NCBI GenBank assembly: GCA_948099385.1
Contig: CANUEZ040000020.1
Span: 11,301,501-11,365,500 of the forward strand
Reading direction: 5' to 3'
Length of the DNA stretch: 64,000 bases
DNA from: Fasciola hepatica
Taxonomy: Eukaryota; Platyhelminthes; Trematoda; Plagiorchiida; Fasciolidae
Shown here: positions 25,601-37,915 of the stretch, piece by piece
Layout: every line of letters begins with the position of its first letter
Numbering within the stretch: the first letter of the stretch is position 1
Notes under the pieces: model-generated
Told to the model about the DNA's origin: nothing
What the model saw: only the letters and a program-made list of their open reading frames with translations
Database searches by the model: none
Translations under genes and position numbers: made by a program

Positions 25601-27990
25601 ATATCCACATTTTTTCCGTTGTTGGCAGCCGTCGTTGCGAGATTTTAAAAACATTCGTATAAGTGGGACGTGGGTGGTTATTGAGAAACCCGTGTTAGGC
25701 TGTATTTAGAGAAGTGTGTTTGAGAAGGCAATGCATAACTTCAGCCTTTCTCAGCCTTTCCATGATCCTTCAAACAACCGAGGTGACAGTAGCAGACCTT
25801 TAGCTTCCTGAGTCTTGTTTTCATCCCCTTTTATAAGCTGGAATATTAACCGAGGTTTTTCACTGGCTGGGATACCAACTGTATTTTATGGATAAGTTAA
25901 AAGCCCGACAATGAAACAGAAATAATGGGTTCGCCTAACCTGAAAGTGGAAGTAGTTAAAGCATCTAGTCCCGTATGGTAGGGCGGATTATTAAGTGACA
26001 ACGGTGGTGATACATCGTCTGGGTGAAAAAAAGTAGAACGACTTTCCGAAGAACGAAAAGAAGCGGAATAACTGGGGGAGAATTACTTGTTAATGCTGAA
26101 TCAAAAAAAGCACTGAAAGCCCCGATATATTTTGTGCTTTGCTTATATATGCTTTACTGTAAATAAGAGAAGAAGTAGTTGAACTAGACTGATTTTTTCT
26201 GTTTTTTCTCGGTTTAGCTAAAATTCTCACTCTTTTTGGGTTGTGCAAAGCATTCAGTTTCTGTTTCCCCTTTATTCACACAGAATAAGAAATGATGTCT
26301 CCATATAAGTGAACGGATTTTGTGTATAACGTAAAGTCTCTTGTTTTGAGAAAATTAGGTTGTAGTTTCGAAAATCGCCACTTCATTCGGGATATCATAT
26401 TTTGTTTGGCACGCCCAACTGAATCATTTTTGGGCATGACCACGTCGAGAAAGCAACTTGAGTAAATAAAACTAGCCTATCACTGTACTGGTTTAAAAGA
26501 CAGGAGAAAATTCACCCCATTTTTTGTGCTTAGAAACAAAGTTGTTTGGTCCCTTTTAGCGTGGTGGAGTGAGTTAGTGAGAGGTAGCTTTCGGGGGATT
26601 TCTAGAGGGACAGAAAACCTACAAAAACCTTGGAAAGGCCACTTCCAAGAATTTTTTGTTAGACTAGAGTGAACACCTGGGTGACACTCACGGTTAAGAA
26701 TAAGTCCAGAGAGTTATTCAATCCTGTTTACAAGATAAAGTGCTCAACACCCCCAACCTAGGGGTTAGTAGCCACATATTCGAGTGAGTTTTTGGAGAAG
26801 GGAAGGTGGCCAACAAACACCCGATGCAATAATGTCACCTGATATGAGTTTGGGTCCATTAGAGAGGTCTACAACAACATCCGCGGCATCAATAATGTTT
26901 GGGAAGCCACGTCTATTTGTGCCTGGGGGCGGTAAACACCACCGATCAAAATCGCACGGTGTTCAGTTTTGACGTTGAGCCGTACTGAATCTTGCAAGCT
27001 GTCTAGAATGGAGAGTTCAAACAAAGATACTACGAGACTTTTTCTTTTATATATTAGACAGTTCACCCCACGCTGGTCTGATCTAGCTTTCCTGAAGGCC
27101 CAGTGACTTATCCCACAGCCCCTCCAGTAGAAGTAGTATCAGACAAACGAGTTTTAATTGGTAAAAAGAAATATTATTTTCCTTTGAGGGCCATGGACCT
27201 CACTGCGGCCACCTCGTTTATTGCCAATCGAGCATTGAGTAATATCAAAGGTAGAAGCCCAGGATAGGGTTCATTAGTGCACACATTGCTATAGTATTCA
27301 TAAAATATATGAACATTTTGTAACTGCAGTAGGGTAGGTGGCAGTCGAGTAGGTATTGTAGGTGACTTTGTGTCAGATGAAGATGAATGTGATAGAAAGC
27401 CAAGTTAGGGGGCGTCCTCCGAAAAGCTGGAAACAATATTTGTTTAGACTATTCATAGTTATGTGTCGTCGCAACTGAGGTACTTCAGAATGTTGAAGCG
27501 ACTGAGATGTGGAAGAAGTAAAATGGTTCCTGTAAAACTTGACGTATTCTCTTTTCGGAGCCAGTACACGATCGCCTGTGTATTTGGGACGTGAAAGATA
27601 TTTATAAACTGCAATGGTACTGGGGGGATGCACTTTAACCTGAGAGCGTCAACAGATTTCGCTATGAACCAGAAGAACAATACTGCTGCTCTACTCTGCG
27701 TCATACTAGGTTTCGATAAAAAACAATTAATTCTGAGAGGGAATTGGATGAAAAAGAAGTGGAGGAAAGTCTAGCAATAAGTAGGGCGGAGTGGTGTGGG
27801 GAATTTCGTGGTGGAGGGATAGTTAATGGTTAGCCGGGCAATGGAAGAAAAGTGCCTTGAGGGACATGGCTTTGCACGACAGTAGACGACAGGTGGAATC
27901 GGTTGGATACATCGGTAACGACAAGCAGAATGTAGATTACAGTCAGAAGCGCCTGAGGTAAAAGTCCCCGGGTAGCACTTTTTCATTTTT
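25601..27990 (-). pseudogene. Decayed upstream part of the split CR1 (endonuclease trace)
   Basis: Continuing upstream on the minus strand there is one plausible endonuclease trace at 27,480-27,700: LQFINIFHVPNTQAIVYWL resembles LHIGCVYRSPNSPSSVFPLL of the younger copy, followed by a FNILKYLS segment like FEYLSLL. Further upstream (27,771-27,986) the minus strand is rich in Pro, Ser and Thr codons, as in CR1 ORF1/ORF2 linker regions. Everything else here is unreadable. Moderate to low confidence. Confidence 0.4.
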
Positions 27991-30900
27991 TCACTCAGGC
28001 CTCTTAGAGACTCGCGACGCGTAAATGCATCCTAGTCCTCGTCGGCTAAATTTTGCCGTTATTATTTTGGGGAGGTGATAGTGCACTTTTTGGATATTAC
28101 AGTAGTGGTTAGTGGCGAGTTACTGGGAGTGGTAGAGCTCGCCGCCACGCCGTTCGCTAGTCCGAGGGGCGAGCCCTTGGAGAGGGAATTTGTGATAACA
28201 GGGAATGCCGCGATGCTCCATCCCGGAGAGGTGACGGTAGTTCCATTTATCTGAAATCGCTAAGTAAACAGCTATGCGGGTGATGATGATTTAGGTTCAT
28301 TGAAGTCCAAGAGTACCAACTGAGAGCTTCGAGGTGAAGTTGGTGGGGTAGTAAAAAGTCTCAGTGTGTTGCTGCAGTGCTGGTGATAAGGTTCGAGGAC
28401 CAGAGGCATTAACTGACATTTTGTTATTACTTTGCAGTCCAGAAGACCTTCTCTGTAAAGATGTTCTTTCTGTCGTTATTCTAGTGGTCCTGACCGAAGA
28501 ATTACTCTCTGCAACCGGCCGCTTACTGATGACTTCTTTTGTGGCCTGTTCATCTACGAACTTGAGAAGTAGGGGTCAGTCGTTGCTTTGAGTCGGCCCA
28601 AGCAGCCTTATGTAAAAACACAAGTGATACGCCGTAATCCAAGACCCAAAGATGAAATTCTCTACTTCTAGTAGATGTAAATGGCCCGGATAAGTAAAAA
28701 CAACGGCGTTTTATTTTGAATCTTTTTGTGAGCAGATATTCCTCCTCGGAAAGTGTATTATTGGCGTTCCTGGCTTTCGTTAAACCTCGGGAGTCAGAAT
28801 GCTTAGCCGGATCTGTGATAAGTGGGCGGCGCCAGTCTTGATAGAGGGTCTCCATCCAATGCCATCTTTCTATCCATTTGAGTAAATTTCAGTTTCAATA
28901 TGATAGATATTTGCTGGCCCTGCCGAATAAGTCTGCTAAAGCTACTGAGCAAGACTTGTCGTTGACCTGTACATTGGGAGATGCTTGTATTTTCTGGCGG
29001 TCCAGAGACATAGTAAAATGCGCAATGAGTGGCTTGGAAAGCCTAACCATCAGTCTCATTGTCAAGCCCACAGGACTGATTTTCGAAAGGACACCGGTGA
29101 ATTAAACAATCACTCAGAAATTTCAGCAGCCGTATGACTTGCGTTTTTTTATGTGATATGCCAGTTATTCAGAGGAAACTTCCACAAGTGTGGAGATTCT
29201 AATCAGATAAACGTAAGTCCAATGAAAAAACACTGCTGTTTCCGAGAATTTTACCGGCGGTCAAAAAGTTTCAATGCAGAAAACAGCTACCTGAGCAAAA
29301 AACTACGTTGAAGAGGCACCTACCCTTGTAGCACGTGGCCCGTTCGTAATATTAGTCTTCTGTTGGTCTCCTTAGTAGCGGTTTCACTGATTATGACTAT
29401 ATGTATCGAACACAAATTAGGAAACCATTATGAAAGCACAAATATTGTACGGAAATATGTTGATAAATCGCGTTGCATTTTGGTGGAACTTCTGTGAAAA
29501 TGGATCAGTGTTAGGCACGTAGCAGAATTCCCTGGAAGCCGCTCGAAAAAGTGTTTTGAGCTCGGGTTACATAATGCTGGTGGTCTGGTGACTGTATTTC
29601 ATCACGGCGAAGGTCTTTTAGGCTCCAATGGTGTGCTGACATACTTTCAAAACAACGTTATTTCTCATCCAACACATCTCAAGAATAAATGGCAGTATAT
29701 AAGGTCTGGCCGTTTTGCGATTCATGCTAATTGCACCATCACACTGATTTCGCTAACACTGATTTTGATGATCTCATATTGGTGCCTCATAAAGCGAAAT
29801 GCCGAAATATGTTAGTGAGTTATTTCACCAGTAAATGTGCGTATGGAATAATCACTGGATATACACGTGGGTTATTCCACAAGGTGCATAAAAATATGAT
29901 GGGCAAATAATAAATTCATTCTATTGTATGATAGTCGACAGTTATTGGATGTATTGTACGTTTGCTCCCAAACCCGTTGGATGATGTTGAAGGAGCTGTG
30001 TGGGCGGATTCAGCAACAGCCGAGGAACCAAGTTCAACCGCGGAACGCTTGTAGGTTTCGGCGCCTGTGGTGATAACGTCCAGTGTTTCAGCGGGTCGTG
30101 TGGTCGCACTGACCGCGTTATATCATGCGATAACGCGATTCTCCGTTGTGCAGGTTTGCTGACTCGGGGAAAACAAATCTTACAGGACGAAAACCGTACC
30201 ACAAATCCATATTATCAACACCATCAAAGGTAAAGTGGCATTTTCATGTACGTACGTCAATATAAATGCGGCGTGTTCAGATGTACTCCCGGGGCTTTTG
30301 TTTGACGATGGCAATGACAAGCATTTTCAGTGGTGGTTCGTCAGTCGACGGGTCTAAGATGGGTATACAGAATGAGACGATCCTATACACATTTCGCATA
30401 ATTGCACAAAGTTCTACATTCCCTTAATTGTTTTAGTGTTTTGTTATTTCATTTCATAAGCGGTTTTTGCACGCGATGTAACAATGAGAGGGAAAGAGAT
30501 TGTTGGCGCGATATCGTCGTAATAACGGAAAAAGGGTTCAGGAAATTGGGAGAAAACAACATTAAATAAATAAATATCACTGGTACTTTGATAAAAACAG
30601 AAAATAGCGTTAGTATAACTTGCGCTCCAAAGGACCGTGTCTAAACCACTGTGAAACAGTTCCAAAACTGGTCGTCGCTATGGCACGAACCGACCCAAAA
30701 CCGGCCAAATTCCGCTTCCAAACTGTCTTGAAACTGCCCGAGCACCGGCCAAATACCGATCGGTTTCTGAACAGTTTTTTTACATGGTTAAGTTGCAGAT
30801 GATGATCTAGAAGGGGGTACGGTGAATCATCGATTAGAGGTGATCACCCTGAGAATCTCATCAGGGTTCTAAATATGATCCTTCAGAATGAATTTCAAGA

Positions 30901-31190
30901 GGCTCTGGGTTTTGAAATTCCTAGAAATACGCATGTAAATAATTTGCGTTATTGGGTTGTAGCCTTAAATGATGTGGCACAGTTAGTAACAAAGCAAAAT
31001 TACCAATTCACAAAAATCAAAGAGAACTGAAGACATTTCGACAAACTAAGTTGAAACGGAGGAAGAATATAAAAAGACAGGGCAACCAAATCTGAACGCT
31101 AAGTTGGCTTTGATCTCCTCGGGCTTGGTAAGTTTGAGAGTTCCCAGGATTACCGAAATAAAGGCACAGGCAACAGATGTGGAACCAGGC
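27991..31190. other. No gene identified
   Basis: Only short open frames, none with a recognised domain. Near 30,700-30,770 two imperfect copies of an ACCGGCCAAA-x-CCG motif occur about 53 bp apart. At 30,845-30,866 there is a short hairpin (ACCCTGA/TCAGGGT). Parts of 28.0-28.9 kb may be the eroded 5' end of the CR1 to the left. Confidence 0.3.
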
Positions 31191-31199
31191 ATGGCCAGA

Positions 31200-33132
31200 A
31201 CAGTGATACGTGCAAACTGAAAGAGCACTGTGGCTTGAAAGTTAGCACAGGGTAGTCAGGACGCACCCAAGACCATTGCTCATAAAATTTGCGGACCTGA
31301 TACACCGCAATAGGTTCCTGGCAGGTGCGACTAGGATAAGAGAAGTATCTAAGGGCACAATAACGGTGGAGCCAGAAAATCACTCCAAGCACAGGGGTTG
31401 ACCCTCTATGGTGAGCACGGGGGGGGGGAGTATCATTAAGTCAACCACATCGCCATGCAAAACTCCAAGGCGAATTTATGAAGTGAGATTCAATGGTTTT
31501 CAAAGCACCAGCAGAAAAATAACCCTTCTTACAATTCATGGCCACGGGAAATTGCGTGTATATCACCCCAACAATCCACCATCAGGAGAATATGGCAACA
31601 TCCCGTCAGAGACGGGAAGGTTAGACGGGACTAGAAACCGAACACTATACTCCCTCCTCCGACATTAGCGTTAGAAGGGGGATGACTGCCATGTTTACTG
31701 CTTACACGAATGTAGTGAGCACAGGAAATAAAAAGGGTGAGCTACGGGCGTGCATGAATACTATGGACATAATCGCAGTCACGGTATCTTGGCACTAAGG
31801 TGGTATCCCCGTCCTCCGGACTCTGAATCGGAGCGACCTCATCCTTTATTATCAGGATGTTATCGTTTACCTTCTCCCATATTGCTTGGGCTGTGGATTC
31901 CCCCGAATTCGGCTAGGAGACCATCTTCATTTTTACCAAAGTTTTCTCCCCGTTTTTAACGGAACTGGTATAACTGTAGGGCTTCACTTGGTGCTAAATA
32001 CTCTACGGTCTTAGATGTCTAGTGGACTTTTCAATCTTATGCTCGCAATATCCTGTGAGCACCTTTGTATCACAGGTTCTAGAGTTTACTCTGCTTGCCC
32101 CGGCCCCCACCTGGCCTCTAGGTCGGCTTGTCTGATAGGAGCTTATTAGTGAATAGGGCTGCTAGTTTTTCGGAGAAAGGCCCAACCAGAGCCGTCCCCA
32201 TTGACCTACTAGCCTCTGGAGCTTTGACGTCTCCCATGACGAGAAGCTCATTCCCGCTCGCCATGGTGGTTTCGAGAAACCGAAGTAGCTTCTTGTCTCC
32301 GACACCTTCCCCCGATGATCCGTTGTATATATAAGACGCGGTCAACTTAAAACATTTATTACCGCTCTAACCTTGACTGCCTGCACATTTGGTATTGCCA
32401 GCCGCCCTCCTTTCGTGCAGTTTTACCGGCCCGCTATCAGTAGTACAGCTGCTCCCCCTACTCTTCCGTCTTCTCGGCCGGCCCTGACCACAGTGACGTT
32501 CCGTGGGGCGAGGTGATTCACCTTCTCGTACGTTCGCTGCAAAGCTTCCGTGACTGCGATTATGTCCATAGTATTCATGCACGCCCGTAGCTCACCCTTT
32601 TTATTTCCTGTGCTCACTACATTCGTGTGAGCAGTGAACATGGAAGTCATCCCCCTTCTAACGCTAATGTCGGAGGAGGGAGTATAGTGTTCGGTTTCTA
32701 GTCCCGTCTAACCTTCCCGTCTCTGACGGGATGTTGCCATATTCTCCTGATGGTGGATTGTTGGGGTGATATACACGCGATTTCCCGTGGCCATGAATTG
32801 TAAGAAGGGTTATTCTTCTGCTGGTGCTTTGAAAACCATTGAATCTCACTTCATAAATTCGCCTTGGAGTTTTGCATGGCGATGTGGTTGACTTAATGAT
32901 ACTTCCCCCCCCCGTGCTCACCATAGAGGGTCAACCCCTGTGCTTGGAGTGATTTTCTGGCTCCACCGTTATTGTGCCCTTAGATACTTCTCTTATCCTA
33001 GTCGCACCTGCCAGGAACCTATTGCGGTGTATCAGGTCCGCAAATTTTATGAGCAATGGTCTTGGGTGCGTCCTGACTACCCTGTGCTAACTTCCAAGCC
33101 ACGGCGCTCTTTCGATTTCCACTTTATTCTGG
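31200..33132. repeat. Large near-identical inverted repeat (two 585-bp arms)
   Basis: Left arm 31,200-31,784 and right arm 32,548-33,132 are reverse complements, with paired coordinates summing to 64,332 along their whole length, so there are no net indels. Over the inner 525 bp only about five mismatches are seen by eye; the outermost 60 bp are more diverged. The spacer is 763 bp (31,785-32,547). The right arm and spacer read continuously as part of a minus-strand LINE (ORF1 end to endonuclease). The left arm is an inverted duplicate of its 5' portion. A transcript through it could fold into long double-stranded RNA (inference). Confidence 0.9.
32000..32650 (-). pseudogene. LINE AP-endonuclease remnant (CR1-like)
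   Basis: The minus-strand frame at 32,423-32,650 reads NVVSTGNKKGELRACMNTMDIIAVTE, the N-terminal block of LINE endonucleases (usually NVRSLLNK-x-EL-x-DIIAITE), then VVRAGREDGRVGGAAVLLI (usually FRADR-x-GR-x-GGGVLL). The frame at 32,118-32,345 has ELLVMGDVKAPEA, the catalytic GDFNAP block with Phe-Asn changed to Val-Lys. Around 32,010-32,090 a QDIASIRLKSPL segment matches the region just before the terminal SDH. Stops and frame changes separate the blocks. The N-terminal end is inside the right arm of the inverted repeat and is duplicated in the left arm. Confidence 0.7.
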
Positions 33133-33237
33133 AAAATCCACGATCCTCAGGATGCCCGTTATGGGGTATCATACGGCATGACCCGTACTCTCTTTGTGAC
33201 TACGGGTCCGATACCAGTCCGACGACCAACCCCTCGT

Positions 33238-33588
33238 TTAGCCTATGTGCGTCGCTGCCCTTTTGAGTTGTTTGCTGTATTGTTGTTTTGTGACGTGGAT
33301 TTTCACCTTCCTCTGCTTCCATCTTTTCTTATAGCAGTGCAGTTCTACCCTTTCAAACCGCACGCGACTTCTCAAAAGTAGACCCTCCTTATCCAGTCCT
33401 TTTACGATGGAATCATTGCCACCATCCTTTTTGGATTCCAGTGGTACAGCTTTCGGAGCCTCGTCCTCCCAGTTTAATGTCGCGCCCTTCCCGCACTTGT
33501 TTTCTCCGCTTTTCTCACTTAAACCCTGATTCAGACACAAATCCCCCAGGCTGAGTTTTGCGCATTCCCGTCCCGGCGGTGGATCCAC
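33238..33588 (-). pseudogene. Possible ORF1 fragment of the same LINE
   Basis: An open frame of 116 codons ends just outside the right arm of the inverted repeat, upstream of and on the same strand as the endonuclease remnant. It is highly charged, with a lysine/arginine-rich C-terminal third (KKRWKQRKVKIHVTKQQYSK). That would suit a nucleic-acid-binding ORF1 product, but I recognise no specific domain. The call rests mainly on position. Confidence 0.35.
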
Positions 33589-33666
33589 GGCCTCGTTGGA
33601 CGGAAGCTAAGACAGGCAGAGTTTGAGGAGCTGTATTGTAGGCCCAATTGAACCGACAGACCCTGA

Positions 33667-33714
33667 GTTCAGGTCAGTTTAGTTCAGTTCAGTTTAGTTC
33701 AGTTCAGTTCAATT
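33667..33714. repeat. Pentanucleotide microsatellite (TTCAG/TTTAG)n
   Basis: About nine imperfect units of TTCAG with interspersed TTTAG variants in 48 bp. Confidence 0.85.
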
Positions 33715-34260
33715 TGCACTGGGCATACTGTGGCGGTAGACAATCATGTATCCAGAATTCTTTCCATGGTACCCACACCGGCAATGCACTCTCCTCTGCA
33801 CTTTGTATTTCGTCGCATTTCTTCAATTAAAGCCATCTAGCTAGAGCCAGACCAGTGAGTCGGTGGTGAACTGCGACTTCAGAGAGAGCGGAACGGGATC
33901 TGGTCATGAATCCTAGTCGGCCAACCCTGAATTCACCTAAACAAACATCACTCAAGCTGTCATTTCGTTACTAGGGGTGATTGTAATTAATGTTTTAAAT
34001 GTGCCTGGAGTCATCAATCAGCCCTAAAAGATCCGTAACGCGTGTTAAAGAGTGACTAATGAAAGTCACTGAAGTAGGCTCGACGTTCCAGCAGAATCTG
34101 CCTGCGACTTAATTGTTCTGCTGGATGATTTGCGCCGGATCCTGAGCTGCCCCCGAAATCAGGTAACCTAGTGATCTTAGAAACGGTGGAGTGGCGGAAG
34201 CCACCGGTAGCCGATTACCTGATTCTTAATATTTCTGAACTCCTGAGGAGCGTCTGAACT
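33715..34260. other. Non-coding; likely flank or lost 3' end of a gypsy element
   Basis: No genes. A perfect 10-bp inverted repeat (TCCAGCAGAA at 34,087-34,096, its complement at 34,116-34,125) is the only structure seen. A gypsy 3' LTR would be expected here, but no copy of the LTR found at 49.3 kb is recognisable. Confidence 0.3.
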
Positions 34261-36480
34261 TCACGTGAGATCAAAGCTTACTGGCCCGAAGAAGCGATTT
34301 ATTGACTCTGATTTCCGCGTCTCCGAAAAGCCGCTATACCAGTCTCCCCGCAGGAAAACTACCAAAAGAGGCTTCCGAAATGAGAGCACAATGAGATGAG
34401 TGGAAAAATCATCTAGCAACGTGCTGCCGGGATCGCCTCCGGTCATGGGCTGATGCTCGGCAGTAGCTGCCACGGTCTGGGCAATAGTTTCTGCGAATGC
34501 CTTTTTAATTCGGTCGAGAGCGACGGTCTCCGGGCTGCCATGTAATTCATATTATCAACGATGAACTTTGTGAGGGCCGAAATAAGCTGTAGTTAACAGT
34601 CGCGGGCTCGGAGTATGAAAAAGACGTGTGTGCACAACTCCATCTGTGGTGGAGCAAAAACCAATCTAGAGGACGGCCCAGTCGCAGTGCTTGCTCTGTT
34701 AAGCGAGTGAGAACTGGGGTGAATGGTACAGTCTACACAGTTCGTGATAGGCTTGTCCACTTTGGGAGTGAGAATTCCTCTGGCAGACTACGTAGTTCCG
34801 CATATCATTGACGCAGTCGTACACGGAACATCACTCCCCAAGGCACTCCTAATAATCAATAACAGGGGCAGCTAGGTATTCGTCCGTTGTGGCTTGTTGT
34901 ATGCACCAAGAGATGCTTTGATATTTCGAAGGCATTGAACCTACCCTTTTGCATGGGGATGATATGCTGTCGTGCGAATTGTCTGCCTACTGGTCATTCG
35001 AAAGAAGTTGAAGAACGATGCGGACTCGGGTTGAGCCCCTTGATCGGTGGCGACCGTCGAAGGACAACCGAAAAAGGATACTCTGTGTTCAATGAAAGCA
35101 CTAGCAACAGTCTTACTGGATGCGTCCAAGATGGGTATAGCCTCAGGCGATAGAGTGAAACAATCGATGAGGAACAGAAGATAACTCATTCTTCGAAATG
35201 GTGGTAACGGGCCGGTAACCACTACACGAACGAGAGCAAAGCGAGCATCTGGGGTTTGGAATGAGCCGAAGAGGGTGGCTATGTAGTGGTGAGCCTAGAG
35301 TGTAGGCACTCCAAGCAGCTACGTGCCCATCGATAACTACTGTGGTCCACGTAGGGCCAGAATAAACGAGAGCTGATGAGCTTGCACGGGGCTTTGAAGC
35401 CAGGGTGCGAAAGATCATGAAGCGCATCAAAAAAGCGACGTCTTTGTGTGGCTGGAAAGATGAGCCTAGGGTTGACAAACGTAGTGTGGCAAAGGATGGT
35501 GCCTTTAGCAGATGAGTGGGGTGGAGCCACTAAATATGGTCCAGTGGCCTTGACTGGTAGTTGAAAGCCGGACTCTACCCAAACAAGCGATAGGTCCTCC
35601 AAATCGACGAGTGAATCAACGGGCCATGTGGCCTTGTTTATGTGGGACAGAGTACCGGCAGCTTCGTTCGCTAAACCCGAGGTGCGTCGAATGTTTGTAG
35701 AAAACTTGGGGGTAAAATCCACCGGTCGAACCTCTCATTCAGAGTGCCTGTCCGATGCGTTGTGTAGTGCATTCAGCTTGTGGTCCGTGAAGATGGTGAA
35801 CTCCCGTCCTTCAAAAGCACGACGGAAGTGCTAAACTGCAGTGTAAGTGGCGAGTTACTCGCGATCAAAACTTTTAATCTGGCTTCCATAAGAAAAAGAC
35901 GAAGAGGGTGGAGCGCGAGAGGTTCCCGTACACCGTTTACTGCTTGGTGGAGCACGCACCCCATAGGAAATTCCGAAGTATTGACTACAATATTGACCCA
36001 AGCAGTGCGACCTCGGTGATAAAGTGGAATATCATAGACGAATGTATGCTTGAGCTTGCTGAAAGCTTCCTTCACTTGATCAGTCCAGATAAGCTAGCTT
36101 TGCATCCTTCCACGCAGGTCGACGAGTGGTGGCATTGTAGTGGCATCACTTGGGACGGAACGATGATAGTAACTGACAAAGTCATTGTAAGGTCTCAGCA
36201 GTTAAAAGCTTACTGGGAGTGGATATTCGGCAACTTCCTTGACCTTATCGCCGGCTGGAAGAATTCCATTAGTTTCCATGGCGGAATAGAAAAAAGGGTT
36301 TTGACCGTTTACCTGGAGCGGTCTAAGAATCATTGGTAATGACGCCGTGGTCGCAGAGTCGTCGGAAGACCCCTCAAGGACTTGAGTCCAGTGCTGCAAC
36401 AGTTGAACCTGCGACAAAAATCTTCTCGTTCTTTCCAGTTTTGTTTGGTGGCCCTGCTGCCGGCTACAATTGAATGACAT
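34261..36480 (-). pseudogene. Decayed Ty3/gypsy pol (RT end, RNase H, integrase)
   Basis: In minus-strand order: NGILPAGDKVKEVAEYPLP (end of RT, about 36,220-36,270); VKEAFSKLKHTF and VNTSEFPMGCVLHQ (RNase H start, 35,940-36,075; the usual Asp of DAS is replaced by Asn); then ALHDLSHPGFKAPCKL...WARSCLECLHSR (integrase HHCC zinc site, 35,285-35,480); STVATDQGAQPES (integrase Asp, about 35,040); TTAYHPHAKG (about 34,945); a GTT-x-SARGILTPK block near 34,780 that parallels GTTLRLPGEFFTPR of the gypsy element at 51 kb; and SPETVALDRIKKAF near 34,500. Many stops and frameshifts. Same CsRn1-like lineage as the 49-54 kb element but far older, without recognisable LTRs. Confidence 0.8.
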
Positions 36481-37118
36481 TAGCCTTGGTCCTTATCGTG
36501 GATCTAGGGCAGGCACATTTTAGTTTCCTGTACCCCGAGCACACTGCGTACCTTGCACCTTCAGTGCCTTCAGCACCTTCAGCACCATGTTTCACAGATA
36601 TCACATACTTTGCCGCCCGTATCCAGATCAAATAAAGAACTATCAGCAACCCAACAGGAATAGCAATCGAGTGACCTTGTACCGGCCTGGAGATGACTGA
36701 GTTTGAATGTGTAAATTCATGGACTAAAACTACCATAGACAAACTTAACCAGTTAGCACTGAGCTCTAAGCAGTTTGCACCTTGTCCGATGACACAGGGC
36801 TGTGCCTTGTTTGTCTGCTTGCCGTAAGGACGCATGGTTTCCGCCACTTGAAAAACGCACTTCTGGACACTGCATTTCGATGGTTTAACCCCTAGTTCTC
36901 TTAGCTGATGTCTCATCCGGCGTCGCTCCCAAACGTAATCGTGAACGACATTGTCTCGATAAAAACCACCCTTCGCCTATTCCACTGAATGTTATAGTCT
37001 TTTGGCGCAAATTAGGAAACTCGCTTTGTTGCCCATTCCGTAGTCCAGTCTAGAGGTCCTAATAGTACTTCATGTCAGATCAGCTGAGGTCACAGGACTT
37101 GAGGCTCGAGTCAATAAA
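36481..37118. other. Unassigned; one 150-codon open frame on the minus strand
   Basis: The frame at 36,464-36,916 (minus) has a hydrophobic stretch (AIPVGLLIVLYLIWI) and short Gly-Ala-Glu repeats, but no domain I recognise. Its length is near what chance allows in 64 kb. The upstream RT of the gypsy remnant should lie here but is not recognisable. Confidence 0.25.
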
Positions 37119-37119
37119 T

Positions 37120-37540
37120 CAGTAGTGACCTTTATCGATCCAAGACAATGATTCTTTTCTGAAAAGCACTTTGGATCTATTTTCTCTACGAGTTTTTTCT
37201 GACGTCTGGTATCGACCTCACCCTTTTGGTCTGTCGCGTACTTTTTACTGGACGGACCTTTTCGAGGTTTCTGTCAGCCTCGTTTTGAACTGCTTTCACC
37301 TTCGTTCCCTCGCCGATTTTACGCGCTCGCGGTTTGCTTTTTTTCTCAGACATGGCGTTCATTTTCTTTCGGTGTATTTCTCTTGTCGGTACGGTTTCAG
37401 TGCCGCGATACGTAGAGGACACCTCAGCATCTCAACCAATTTGCACCTTCTGTATTCGTAAGATAAAGGGAATTACGTCGCTACTTTGCCGTGAGATGGA
37501 ATAGAAGACACGTTCATCAGATGCGCTCGGAAGTCTTCTA
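37120..37540 (+). mobile_element. Solo gypsy LTR, inverted relative to the 49-54 kb element
   Basis: From AGTAGTGACC to GAAGTCTTCTA the plus strand aligns along its whole length with the minus strand of the LTRs at 49,348-49,739 and 53,365-53,756. Clearly shared blocks include GGATCTATTTTCTC, TTTCTTTCGGTGTATTTCTC and GGTACGGTTTCAGTGCC. Divergence is substantial, and the TATA-like motif of the young LTRs is lost. It is not followed by a primer binding site or pol, so it looks like a solo LTR left by recombination, or a fragment. Confidence 0.75.
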
Positions 37541-37915
37541 AGGAGAAGTCCAAGATGCACCAGCGAGCCTCATTTCATCCTCACCGGGCTACGAATGATG
37601 CGCCTCATTTTCGCTTCCTTTTCTTTTCTTTTCAGTCTCGAATATGTGGAGGACCAATGTTAGAACTCCATTCGCTCTAAGGATTGCAGAAACCCTCGGT
37701 TACGAACCGCACTTTTTTTCCTGGTCTGCCTACAAACCAAGAGGGCCGTTCCTAAGGCAGCCTCTGGCAAGCGGGCTAATATAGAAAAGTCGGGTCCAAG
37801 GGGGTGACACTTATGGCCTTGAAGAAGAGAGGGGTATGGGAATGGGATTGGAGTGACGGCCATTTGGAAAACGTTTGTTAAATACATAGAAGGAAAGCTG
37901 CATCCAAACTTATTC

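Noticed and set aside
34087..34125. Perfect 10-bp hairpin with a 19-nt loop
   Set aside because: A few such inverted repeats are expected by chance in 64 kb; no T-run or other terminator context.
35364..35380. CTGATGAG as a hammerhead core candidate
   Set aside because: No GAAAC partner at a suitable distance; the sequence is antisense gypsy integrase.
36464..36916. 150-codon minus-strand frame with a hydrophobic stretch and Gly-Ala-Glu repeats
   Set aside because: No recognised domain, no clear splice or promoter context, and length close to chance expectation for 64 kb in six frames. The LRELG-x-KPSKC start faintly recalls a gypsy RT block but the match is too weak to call.
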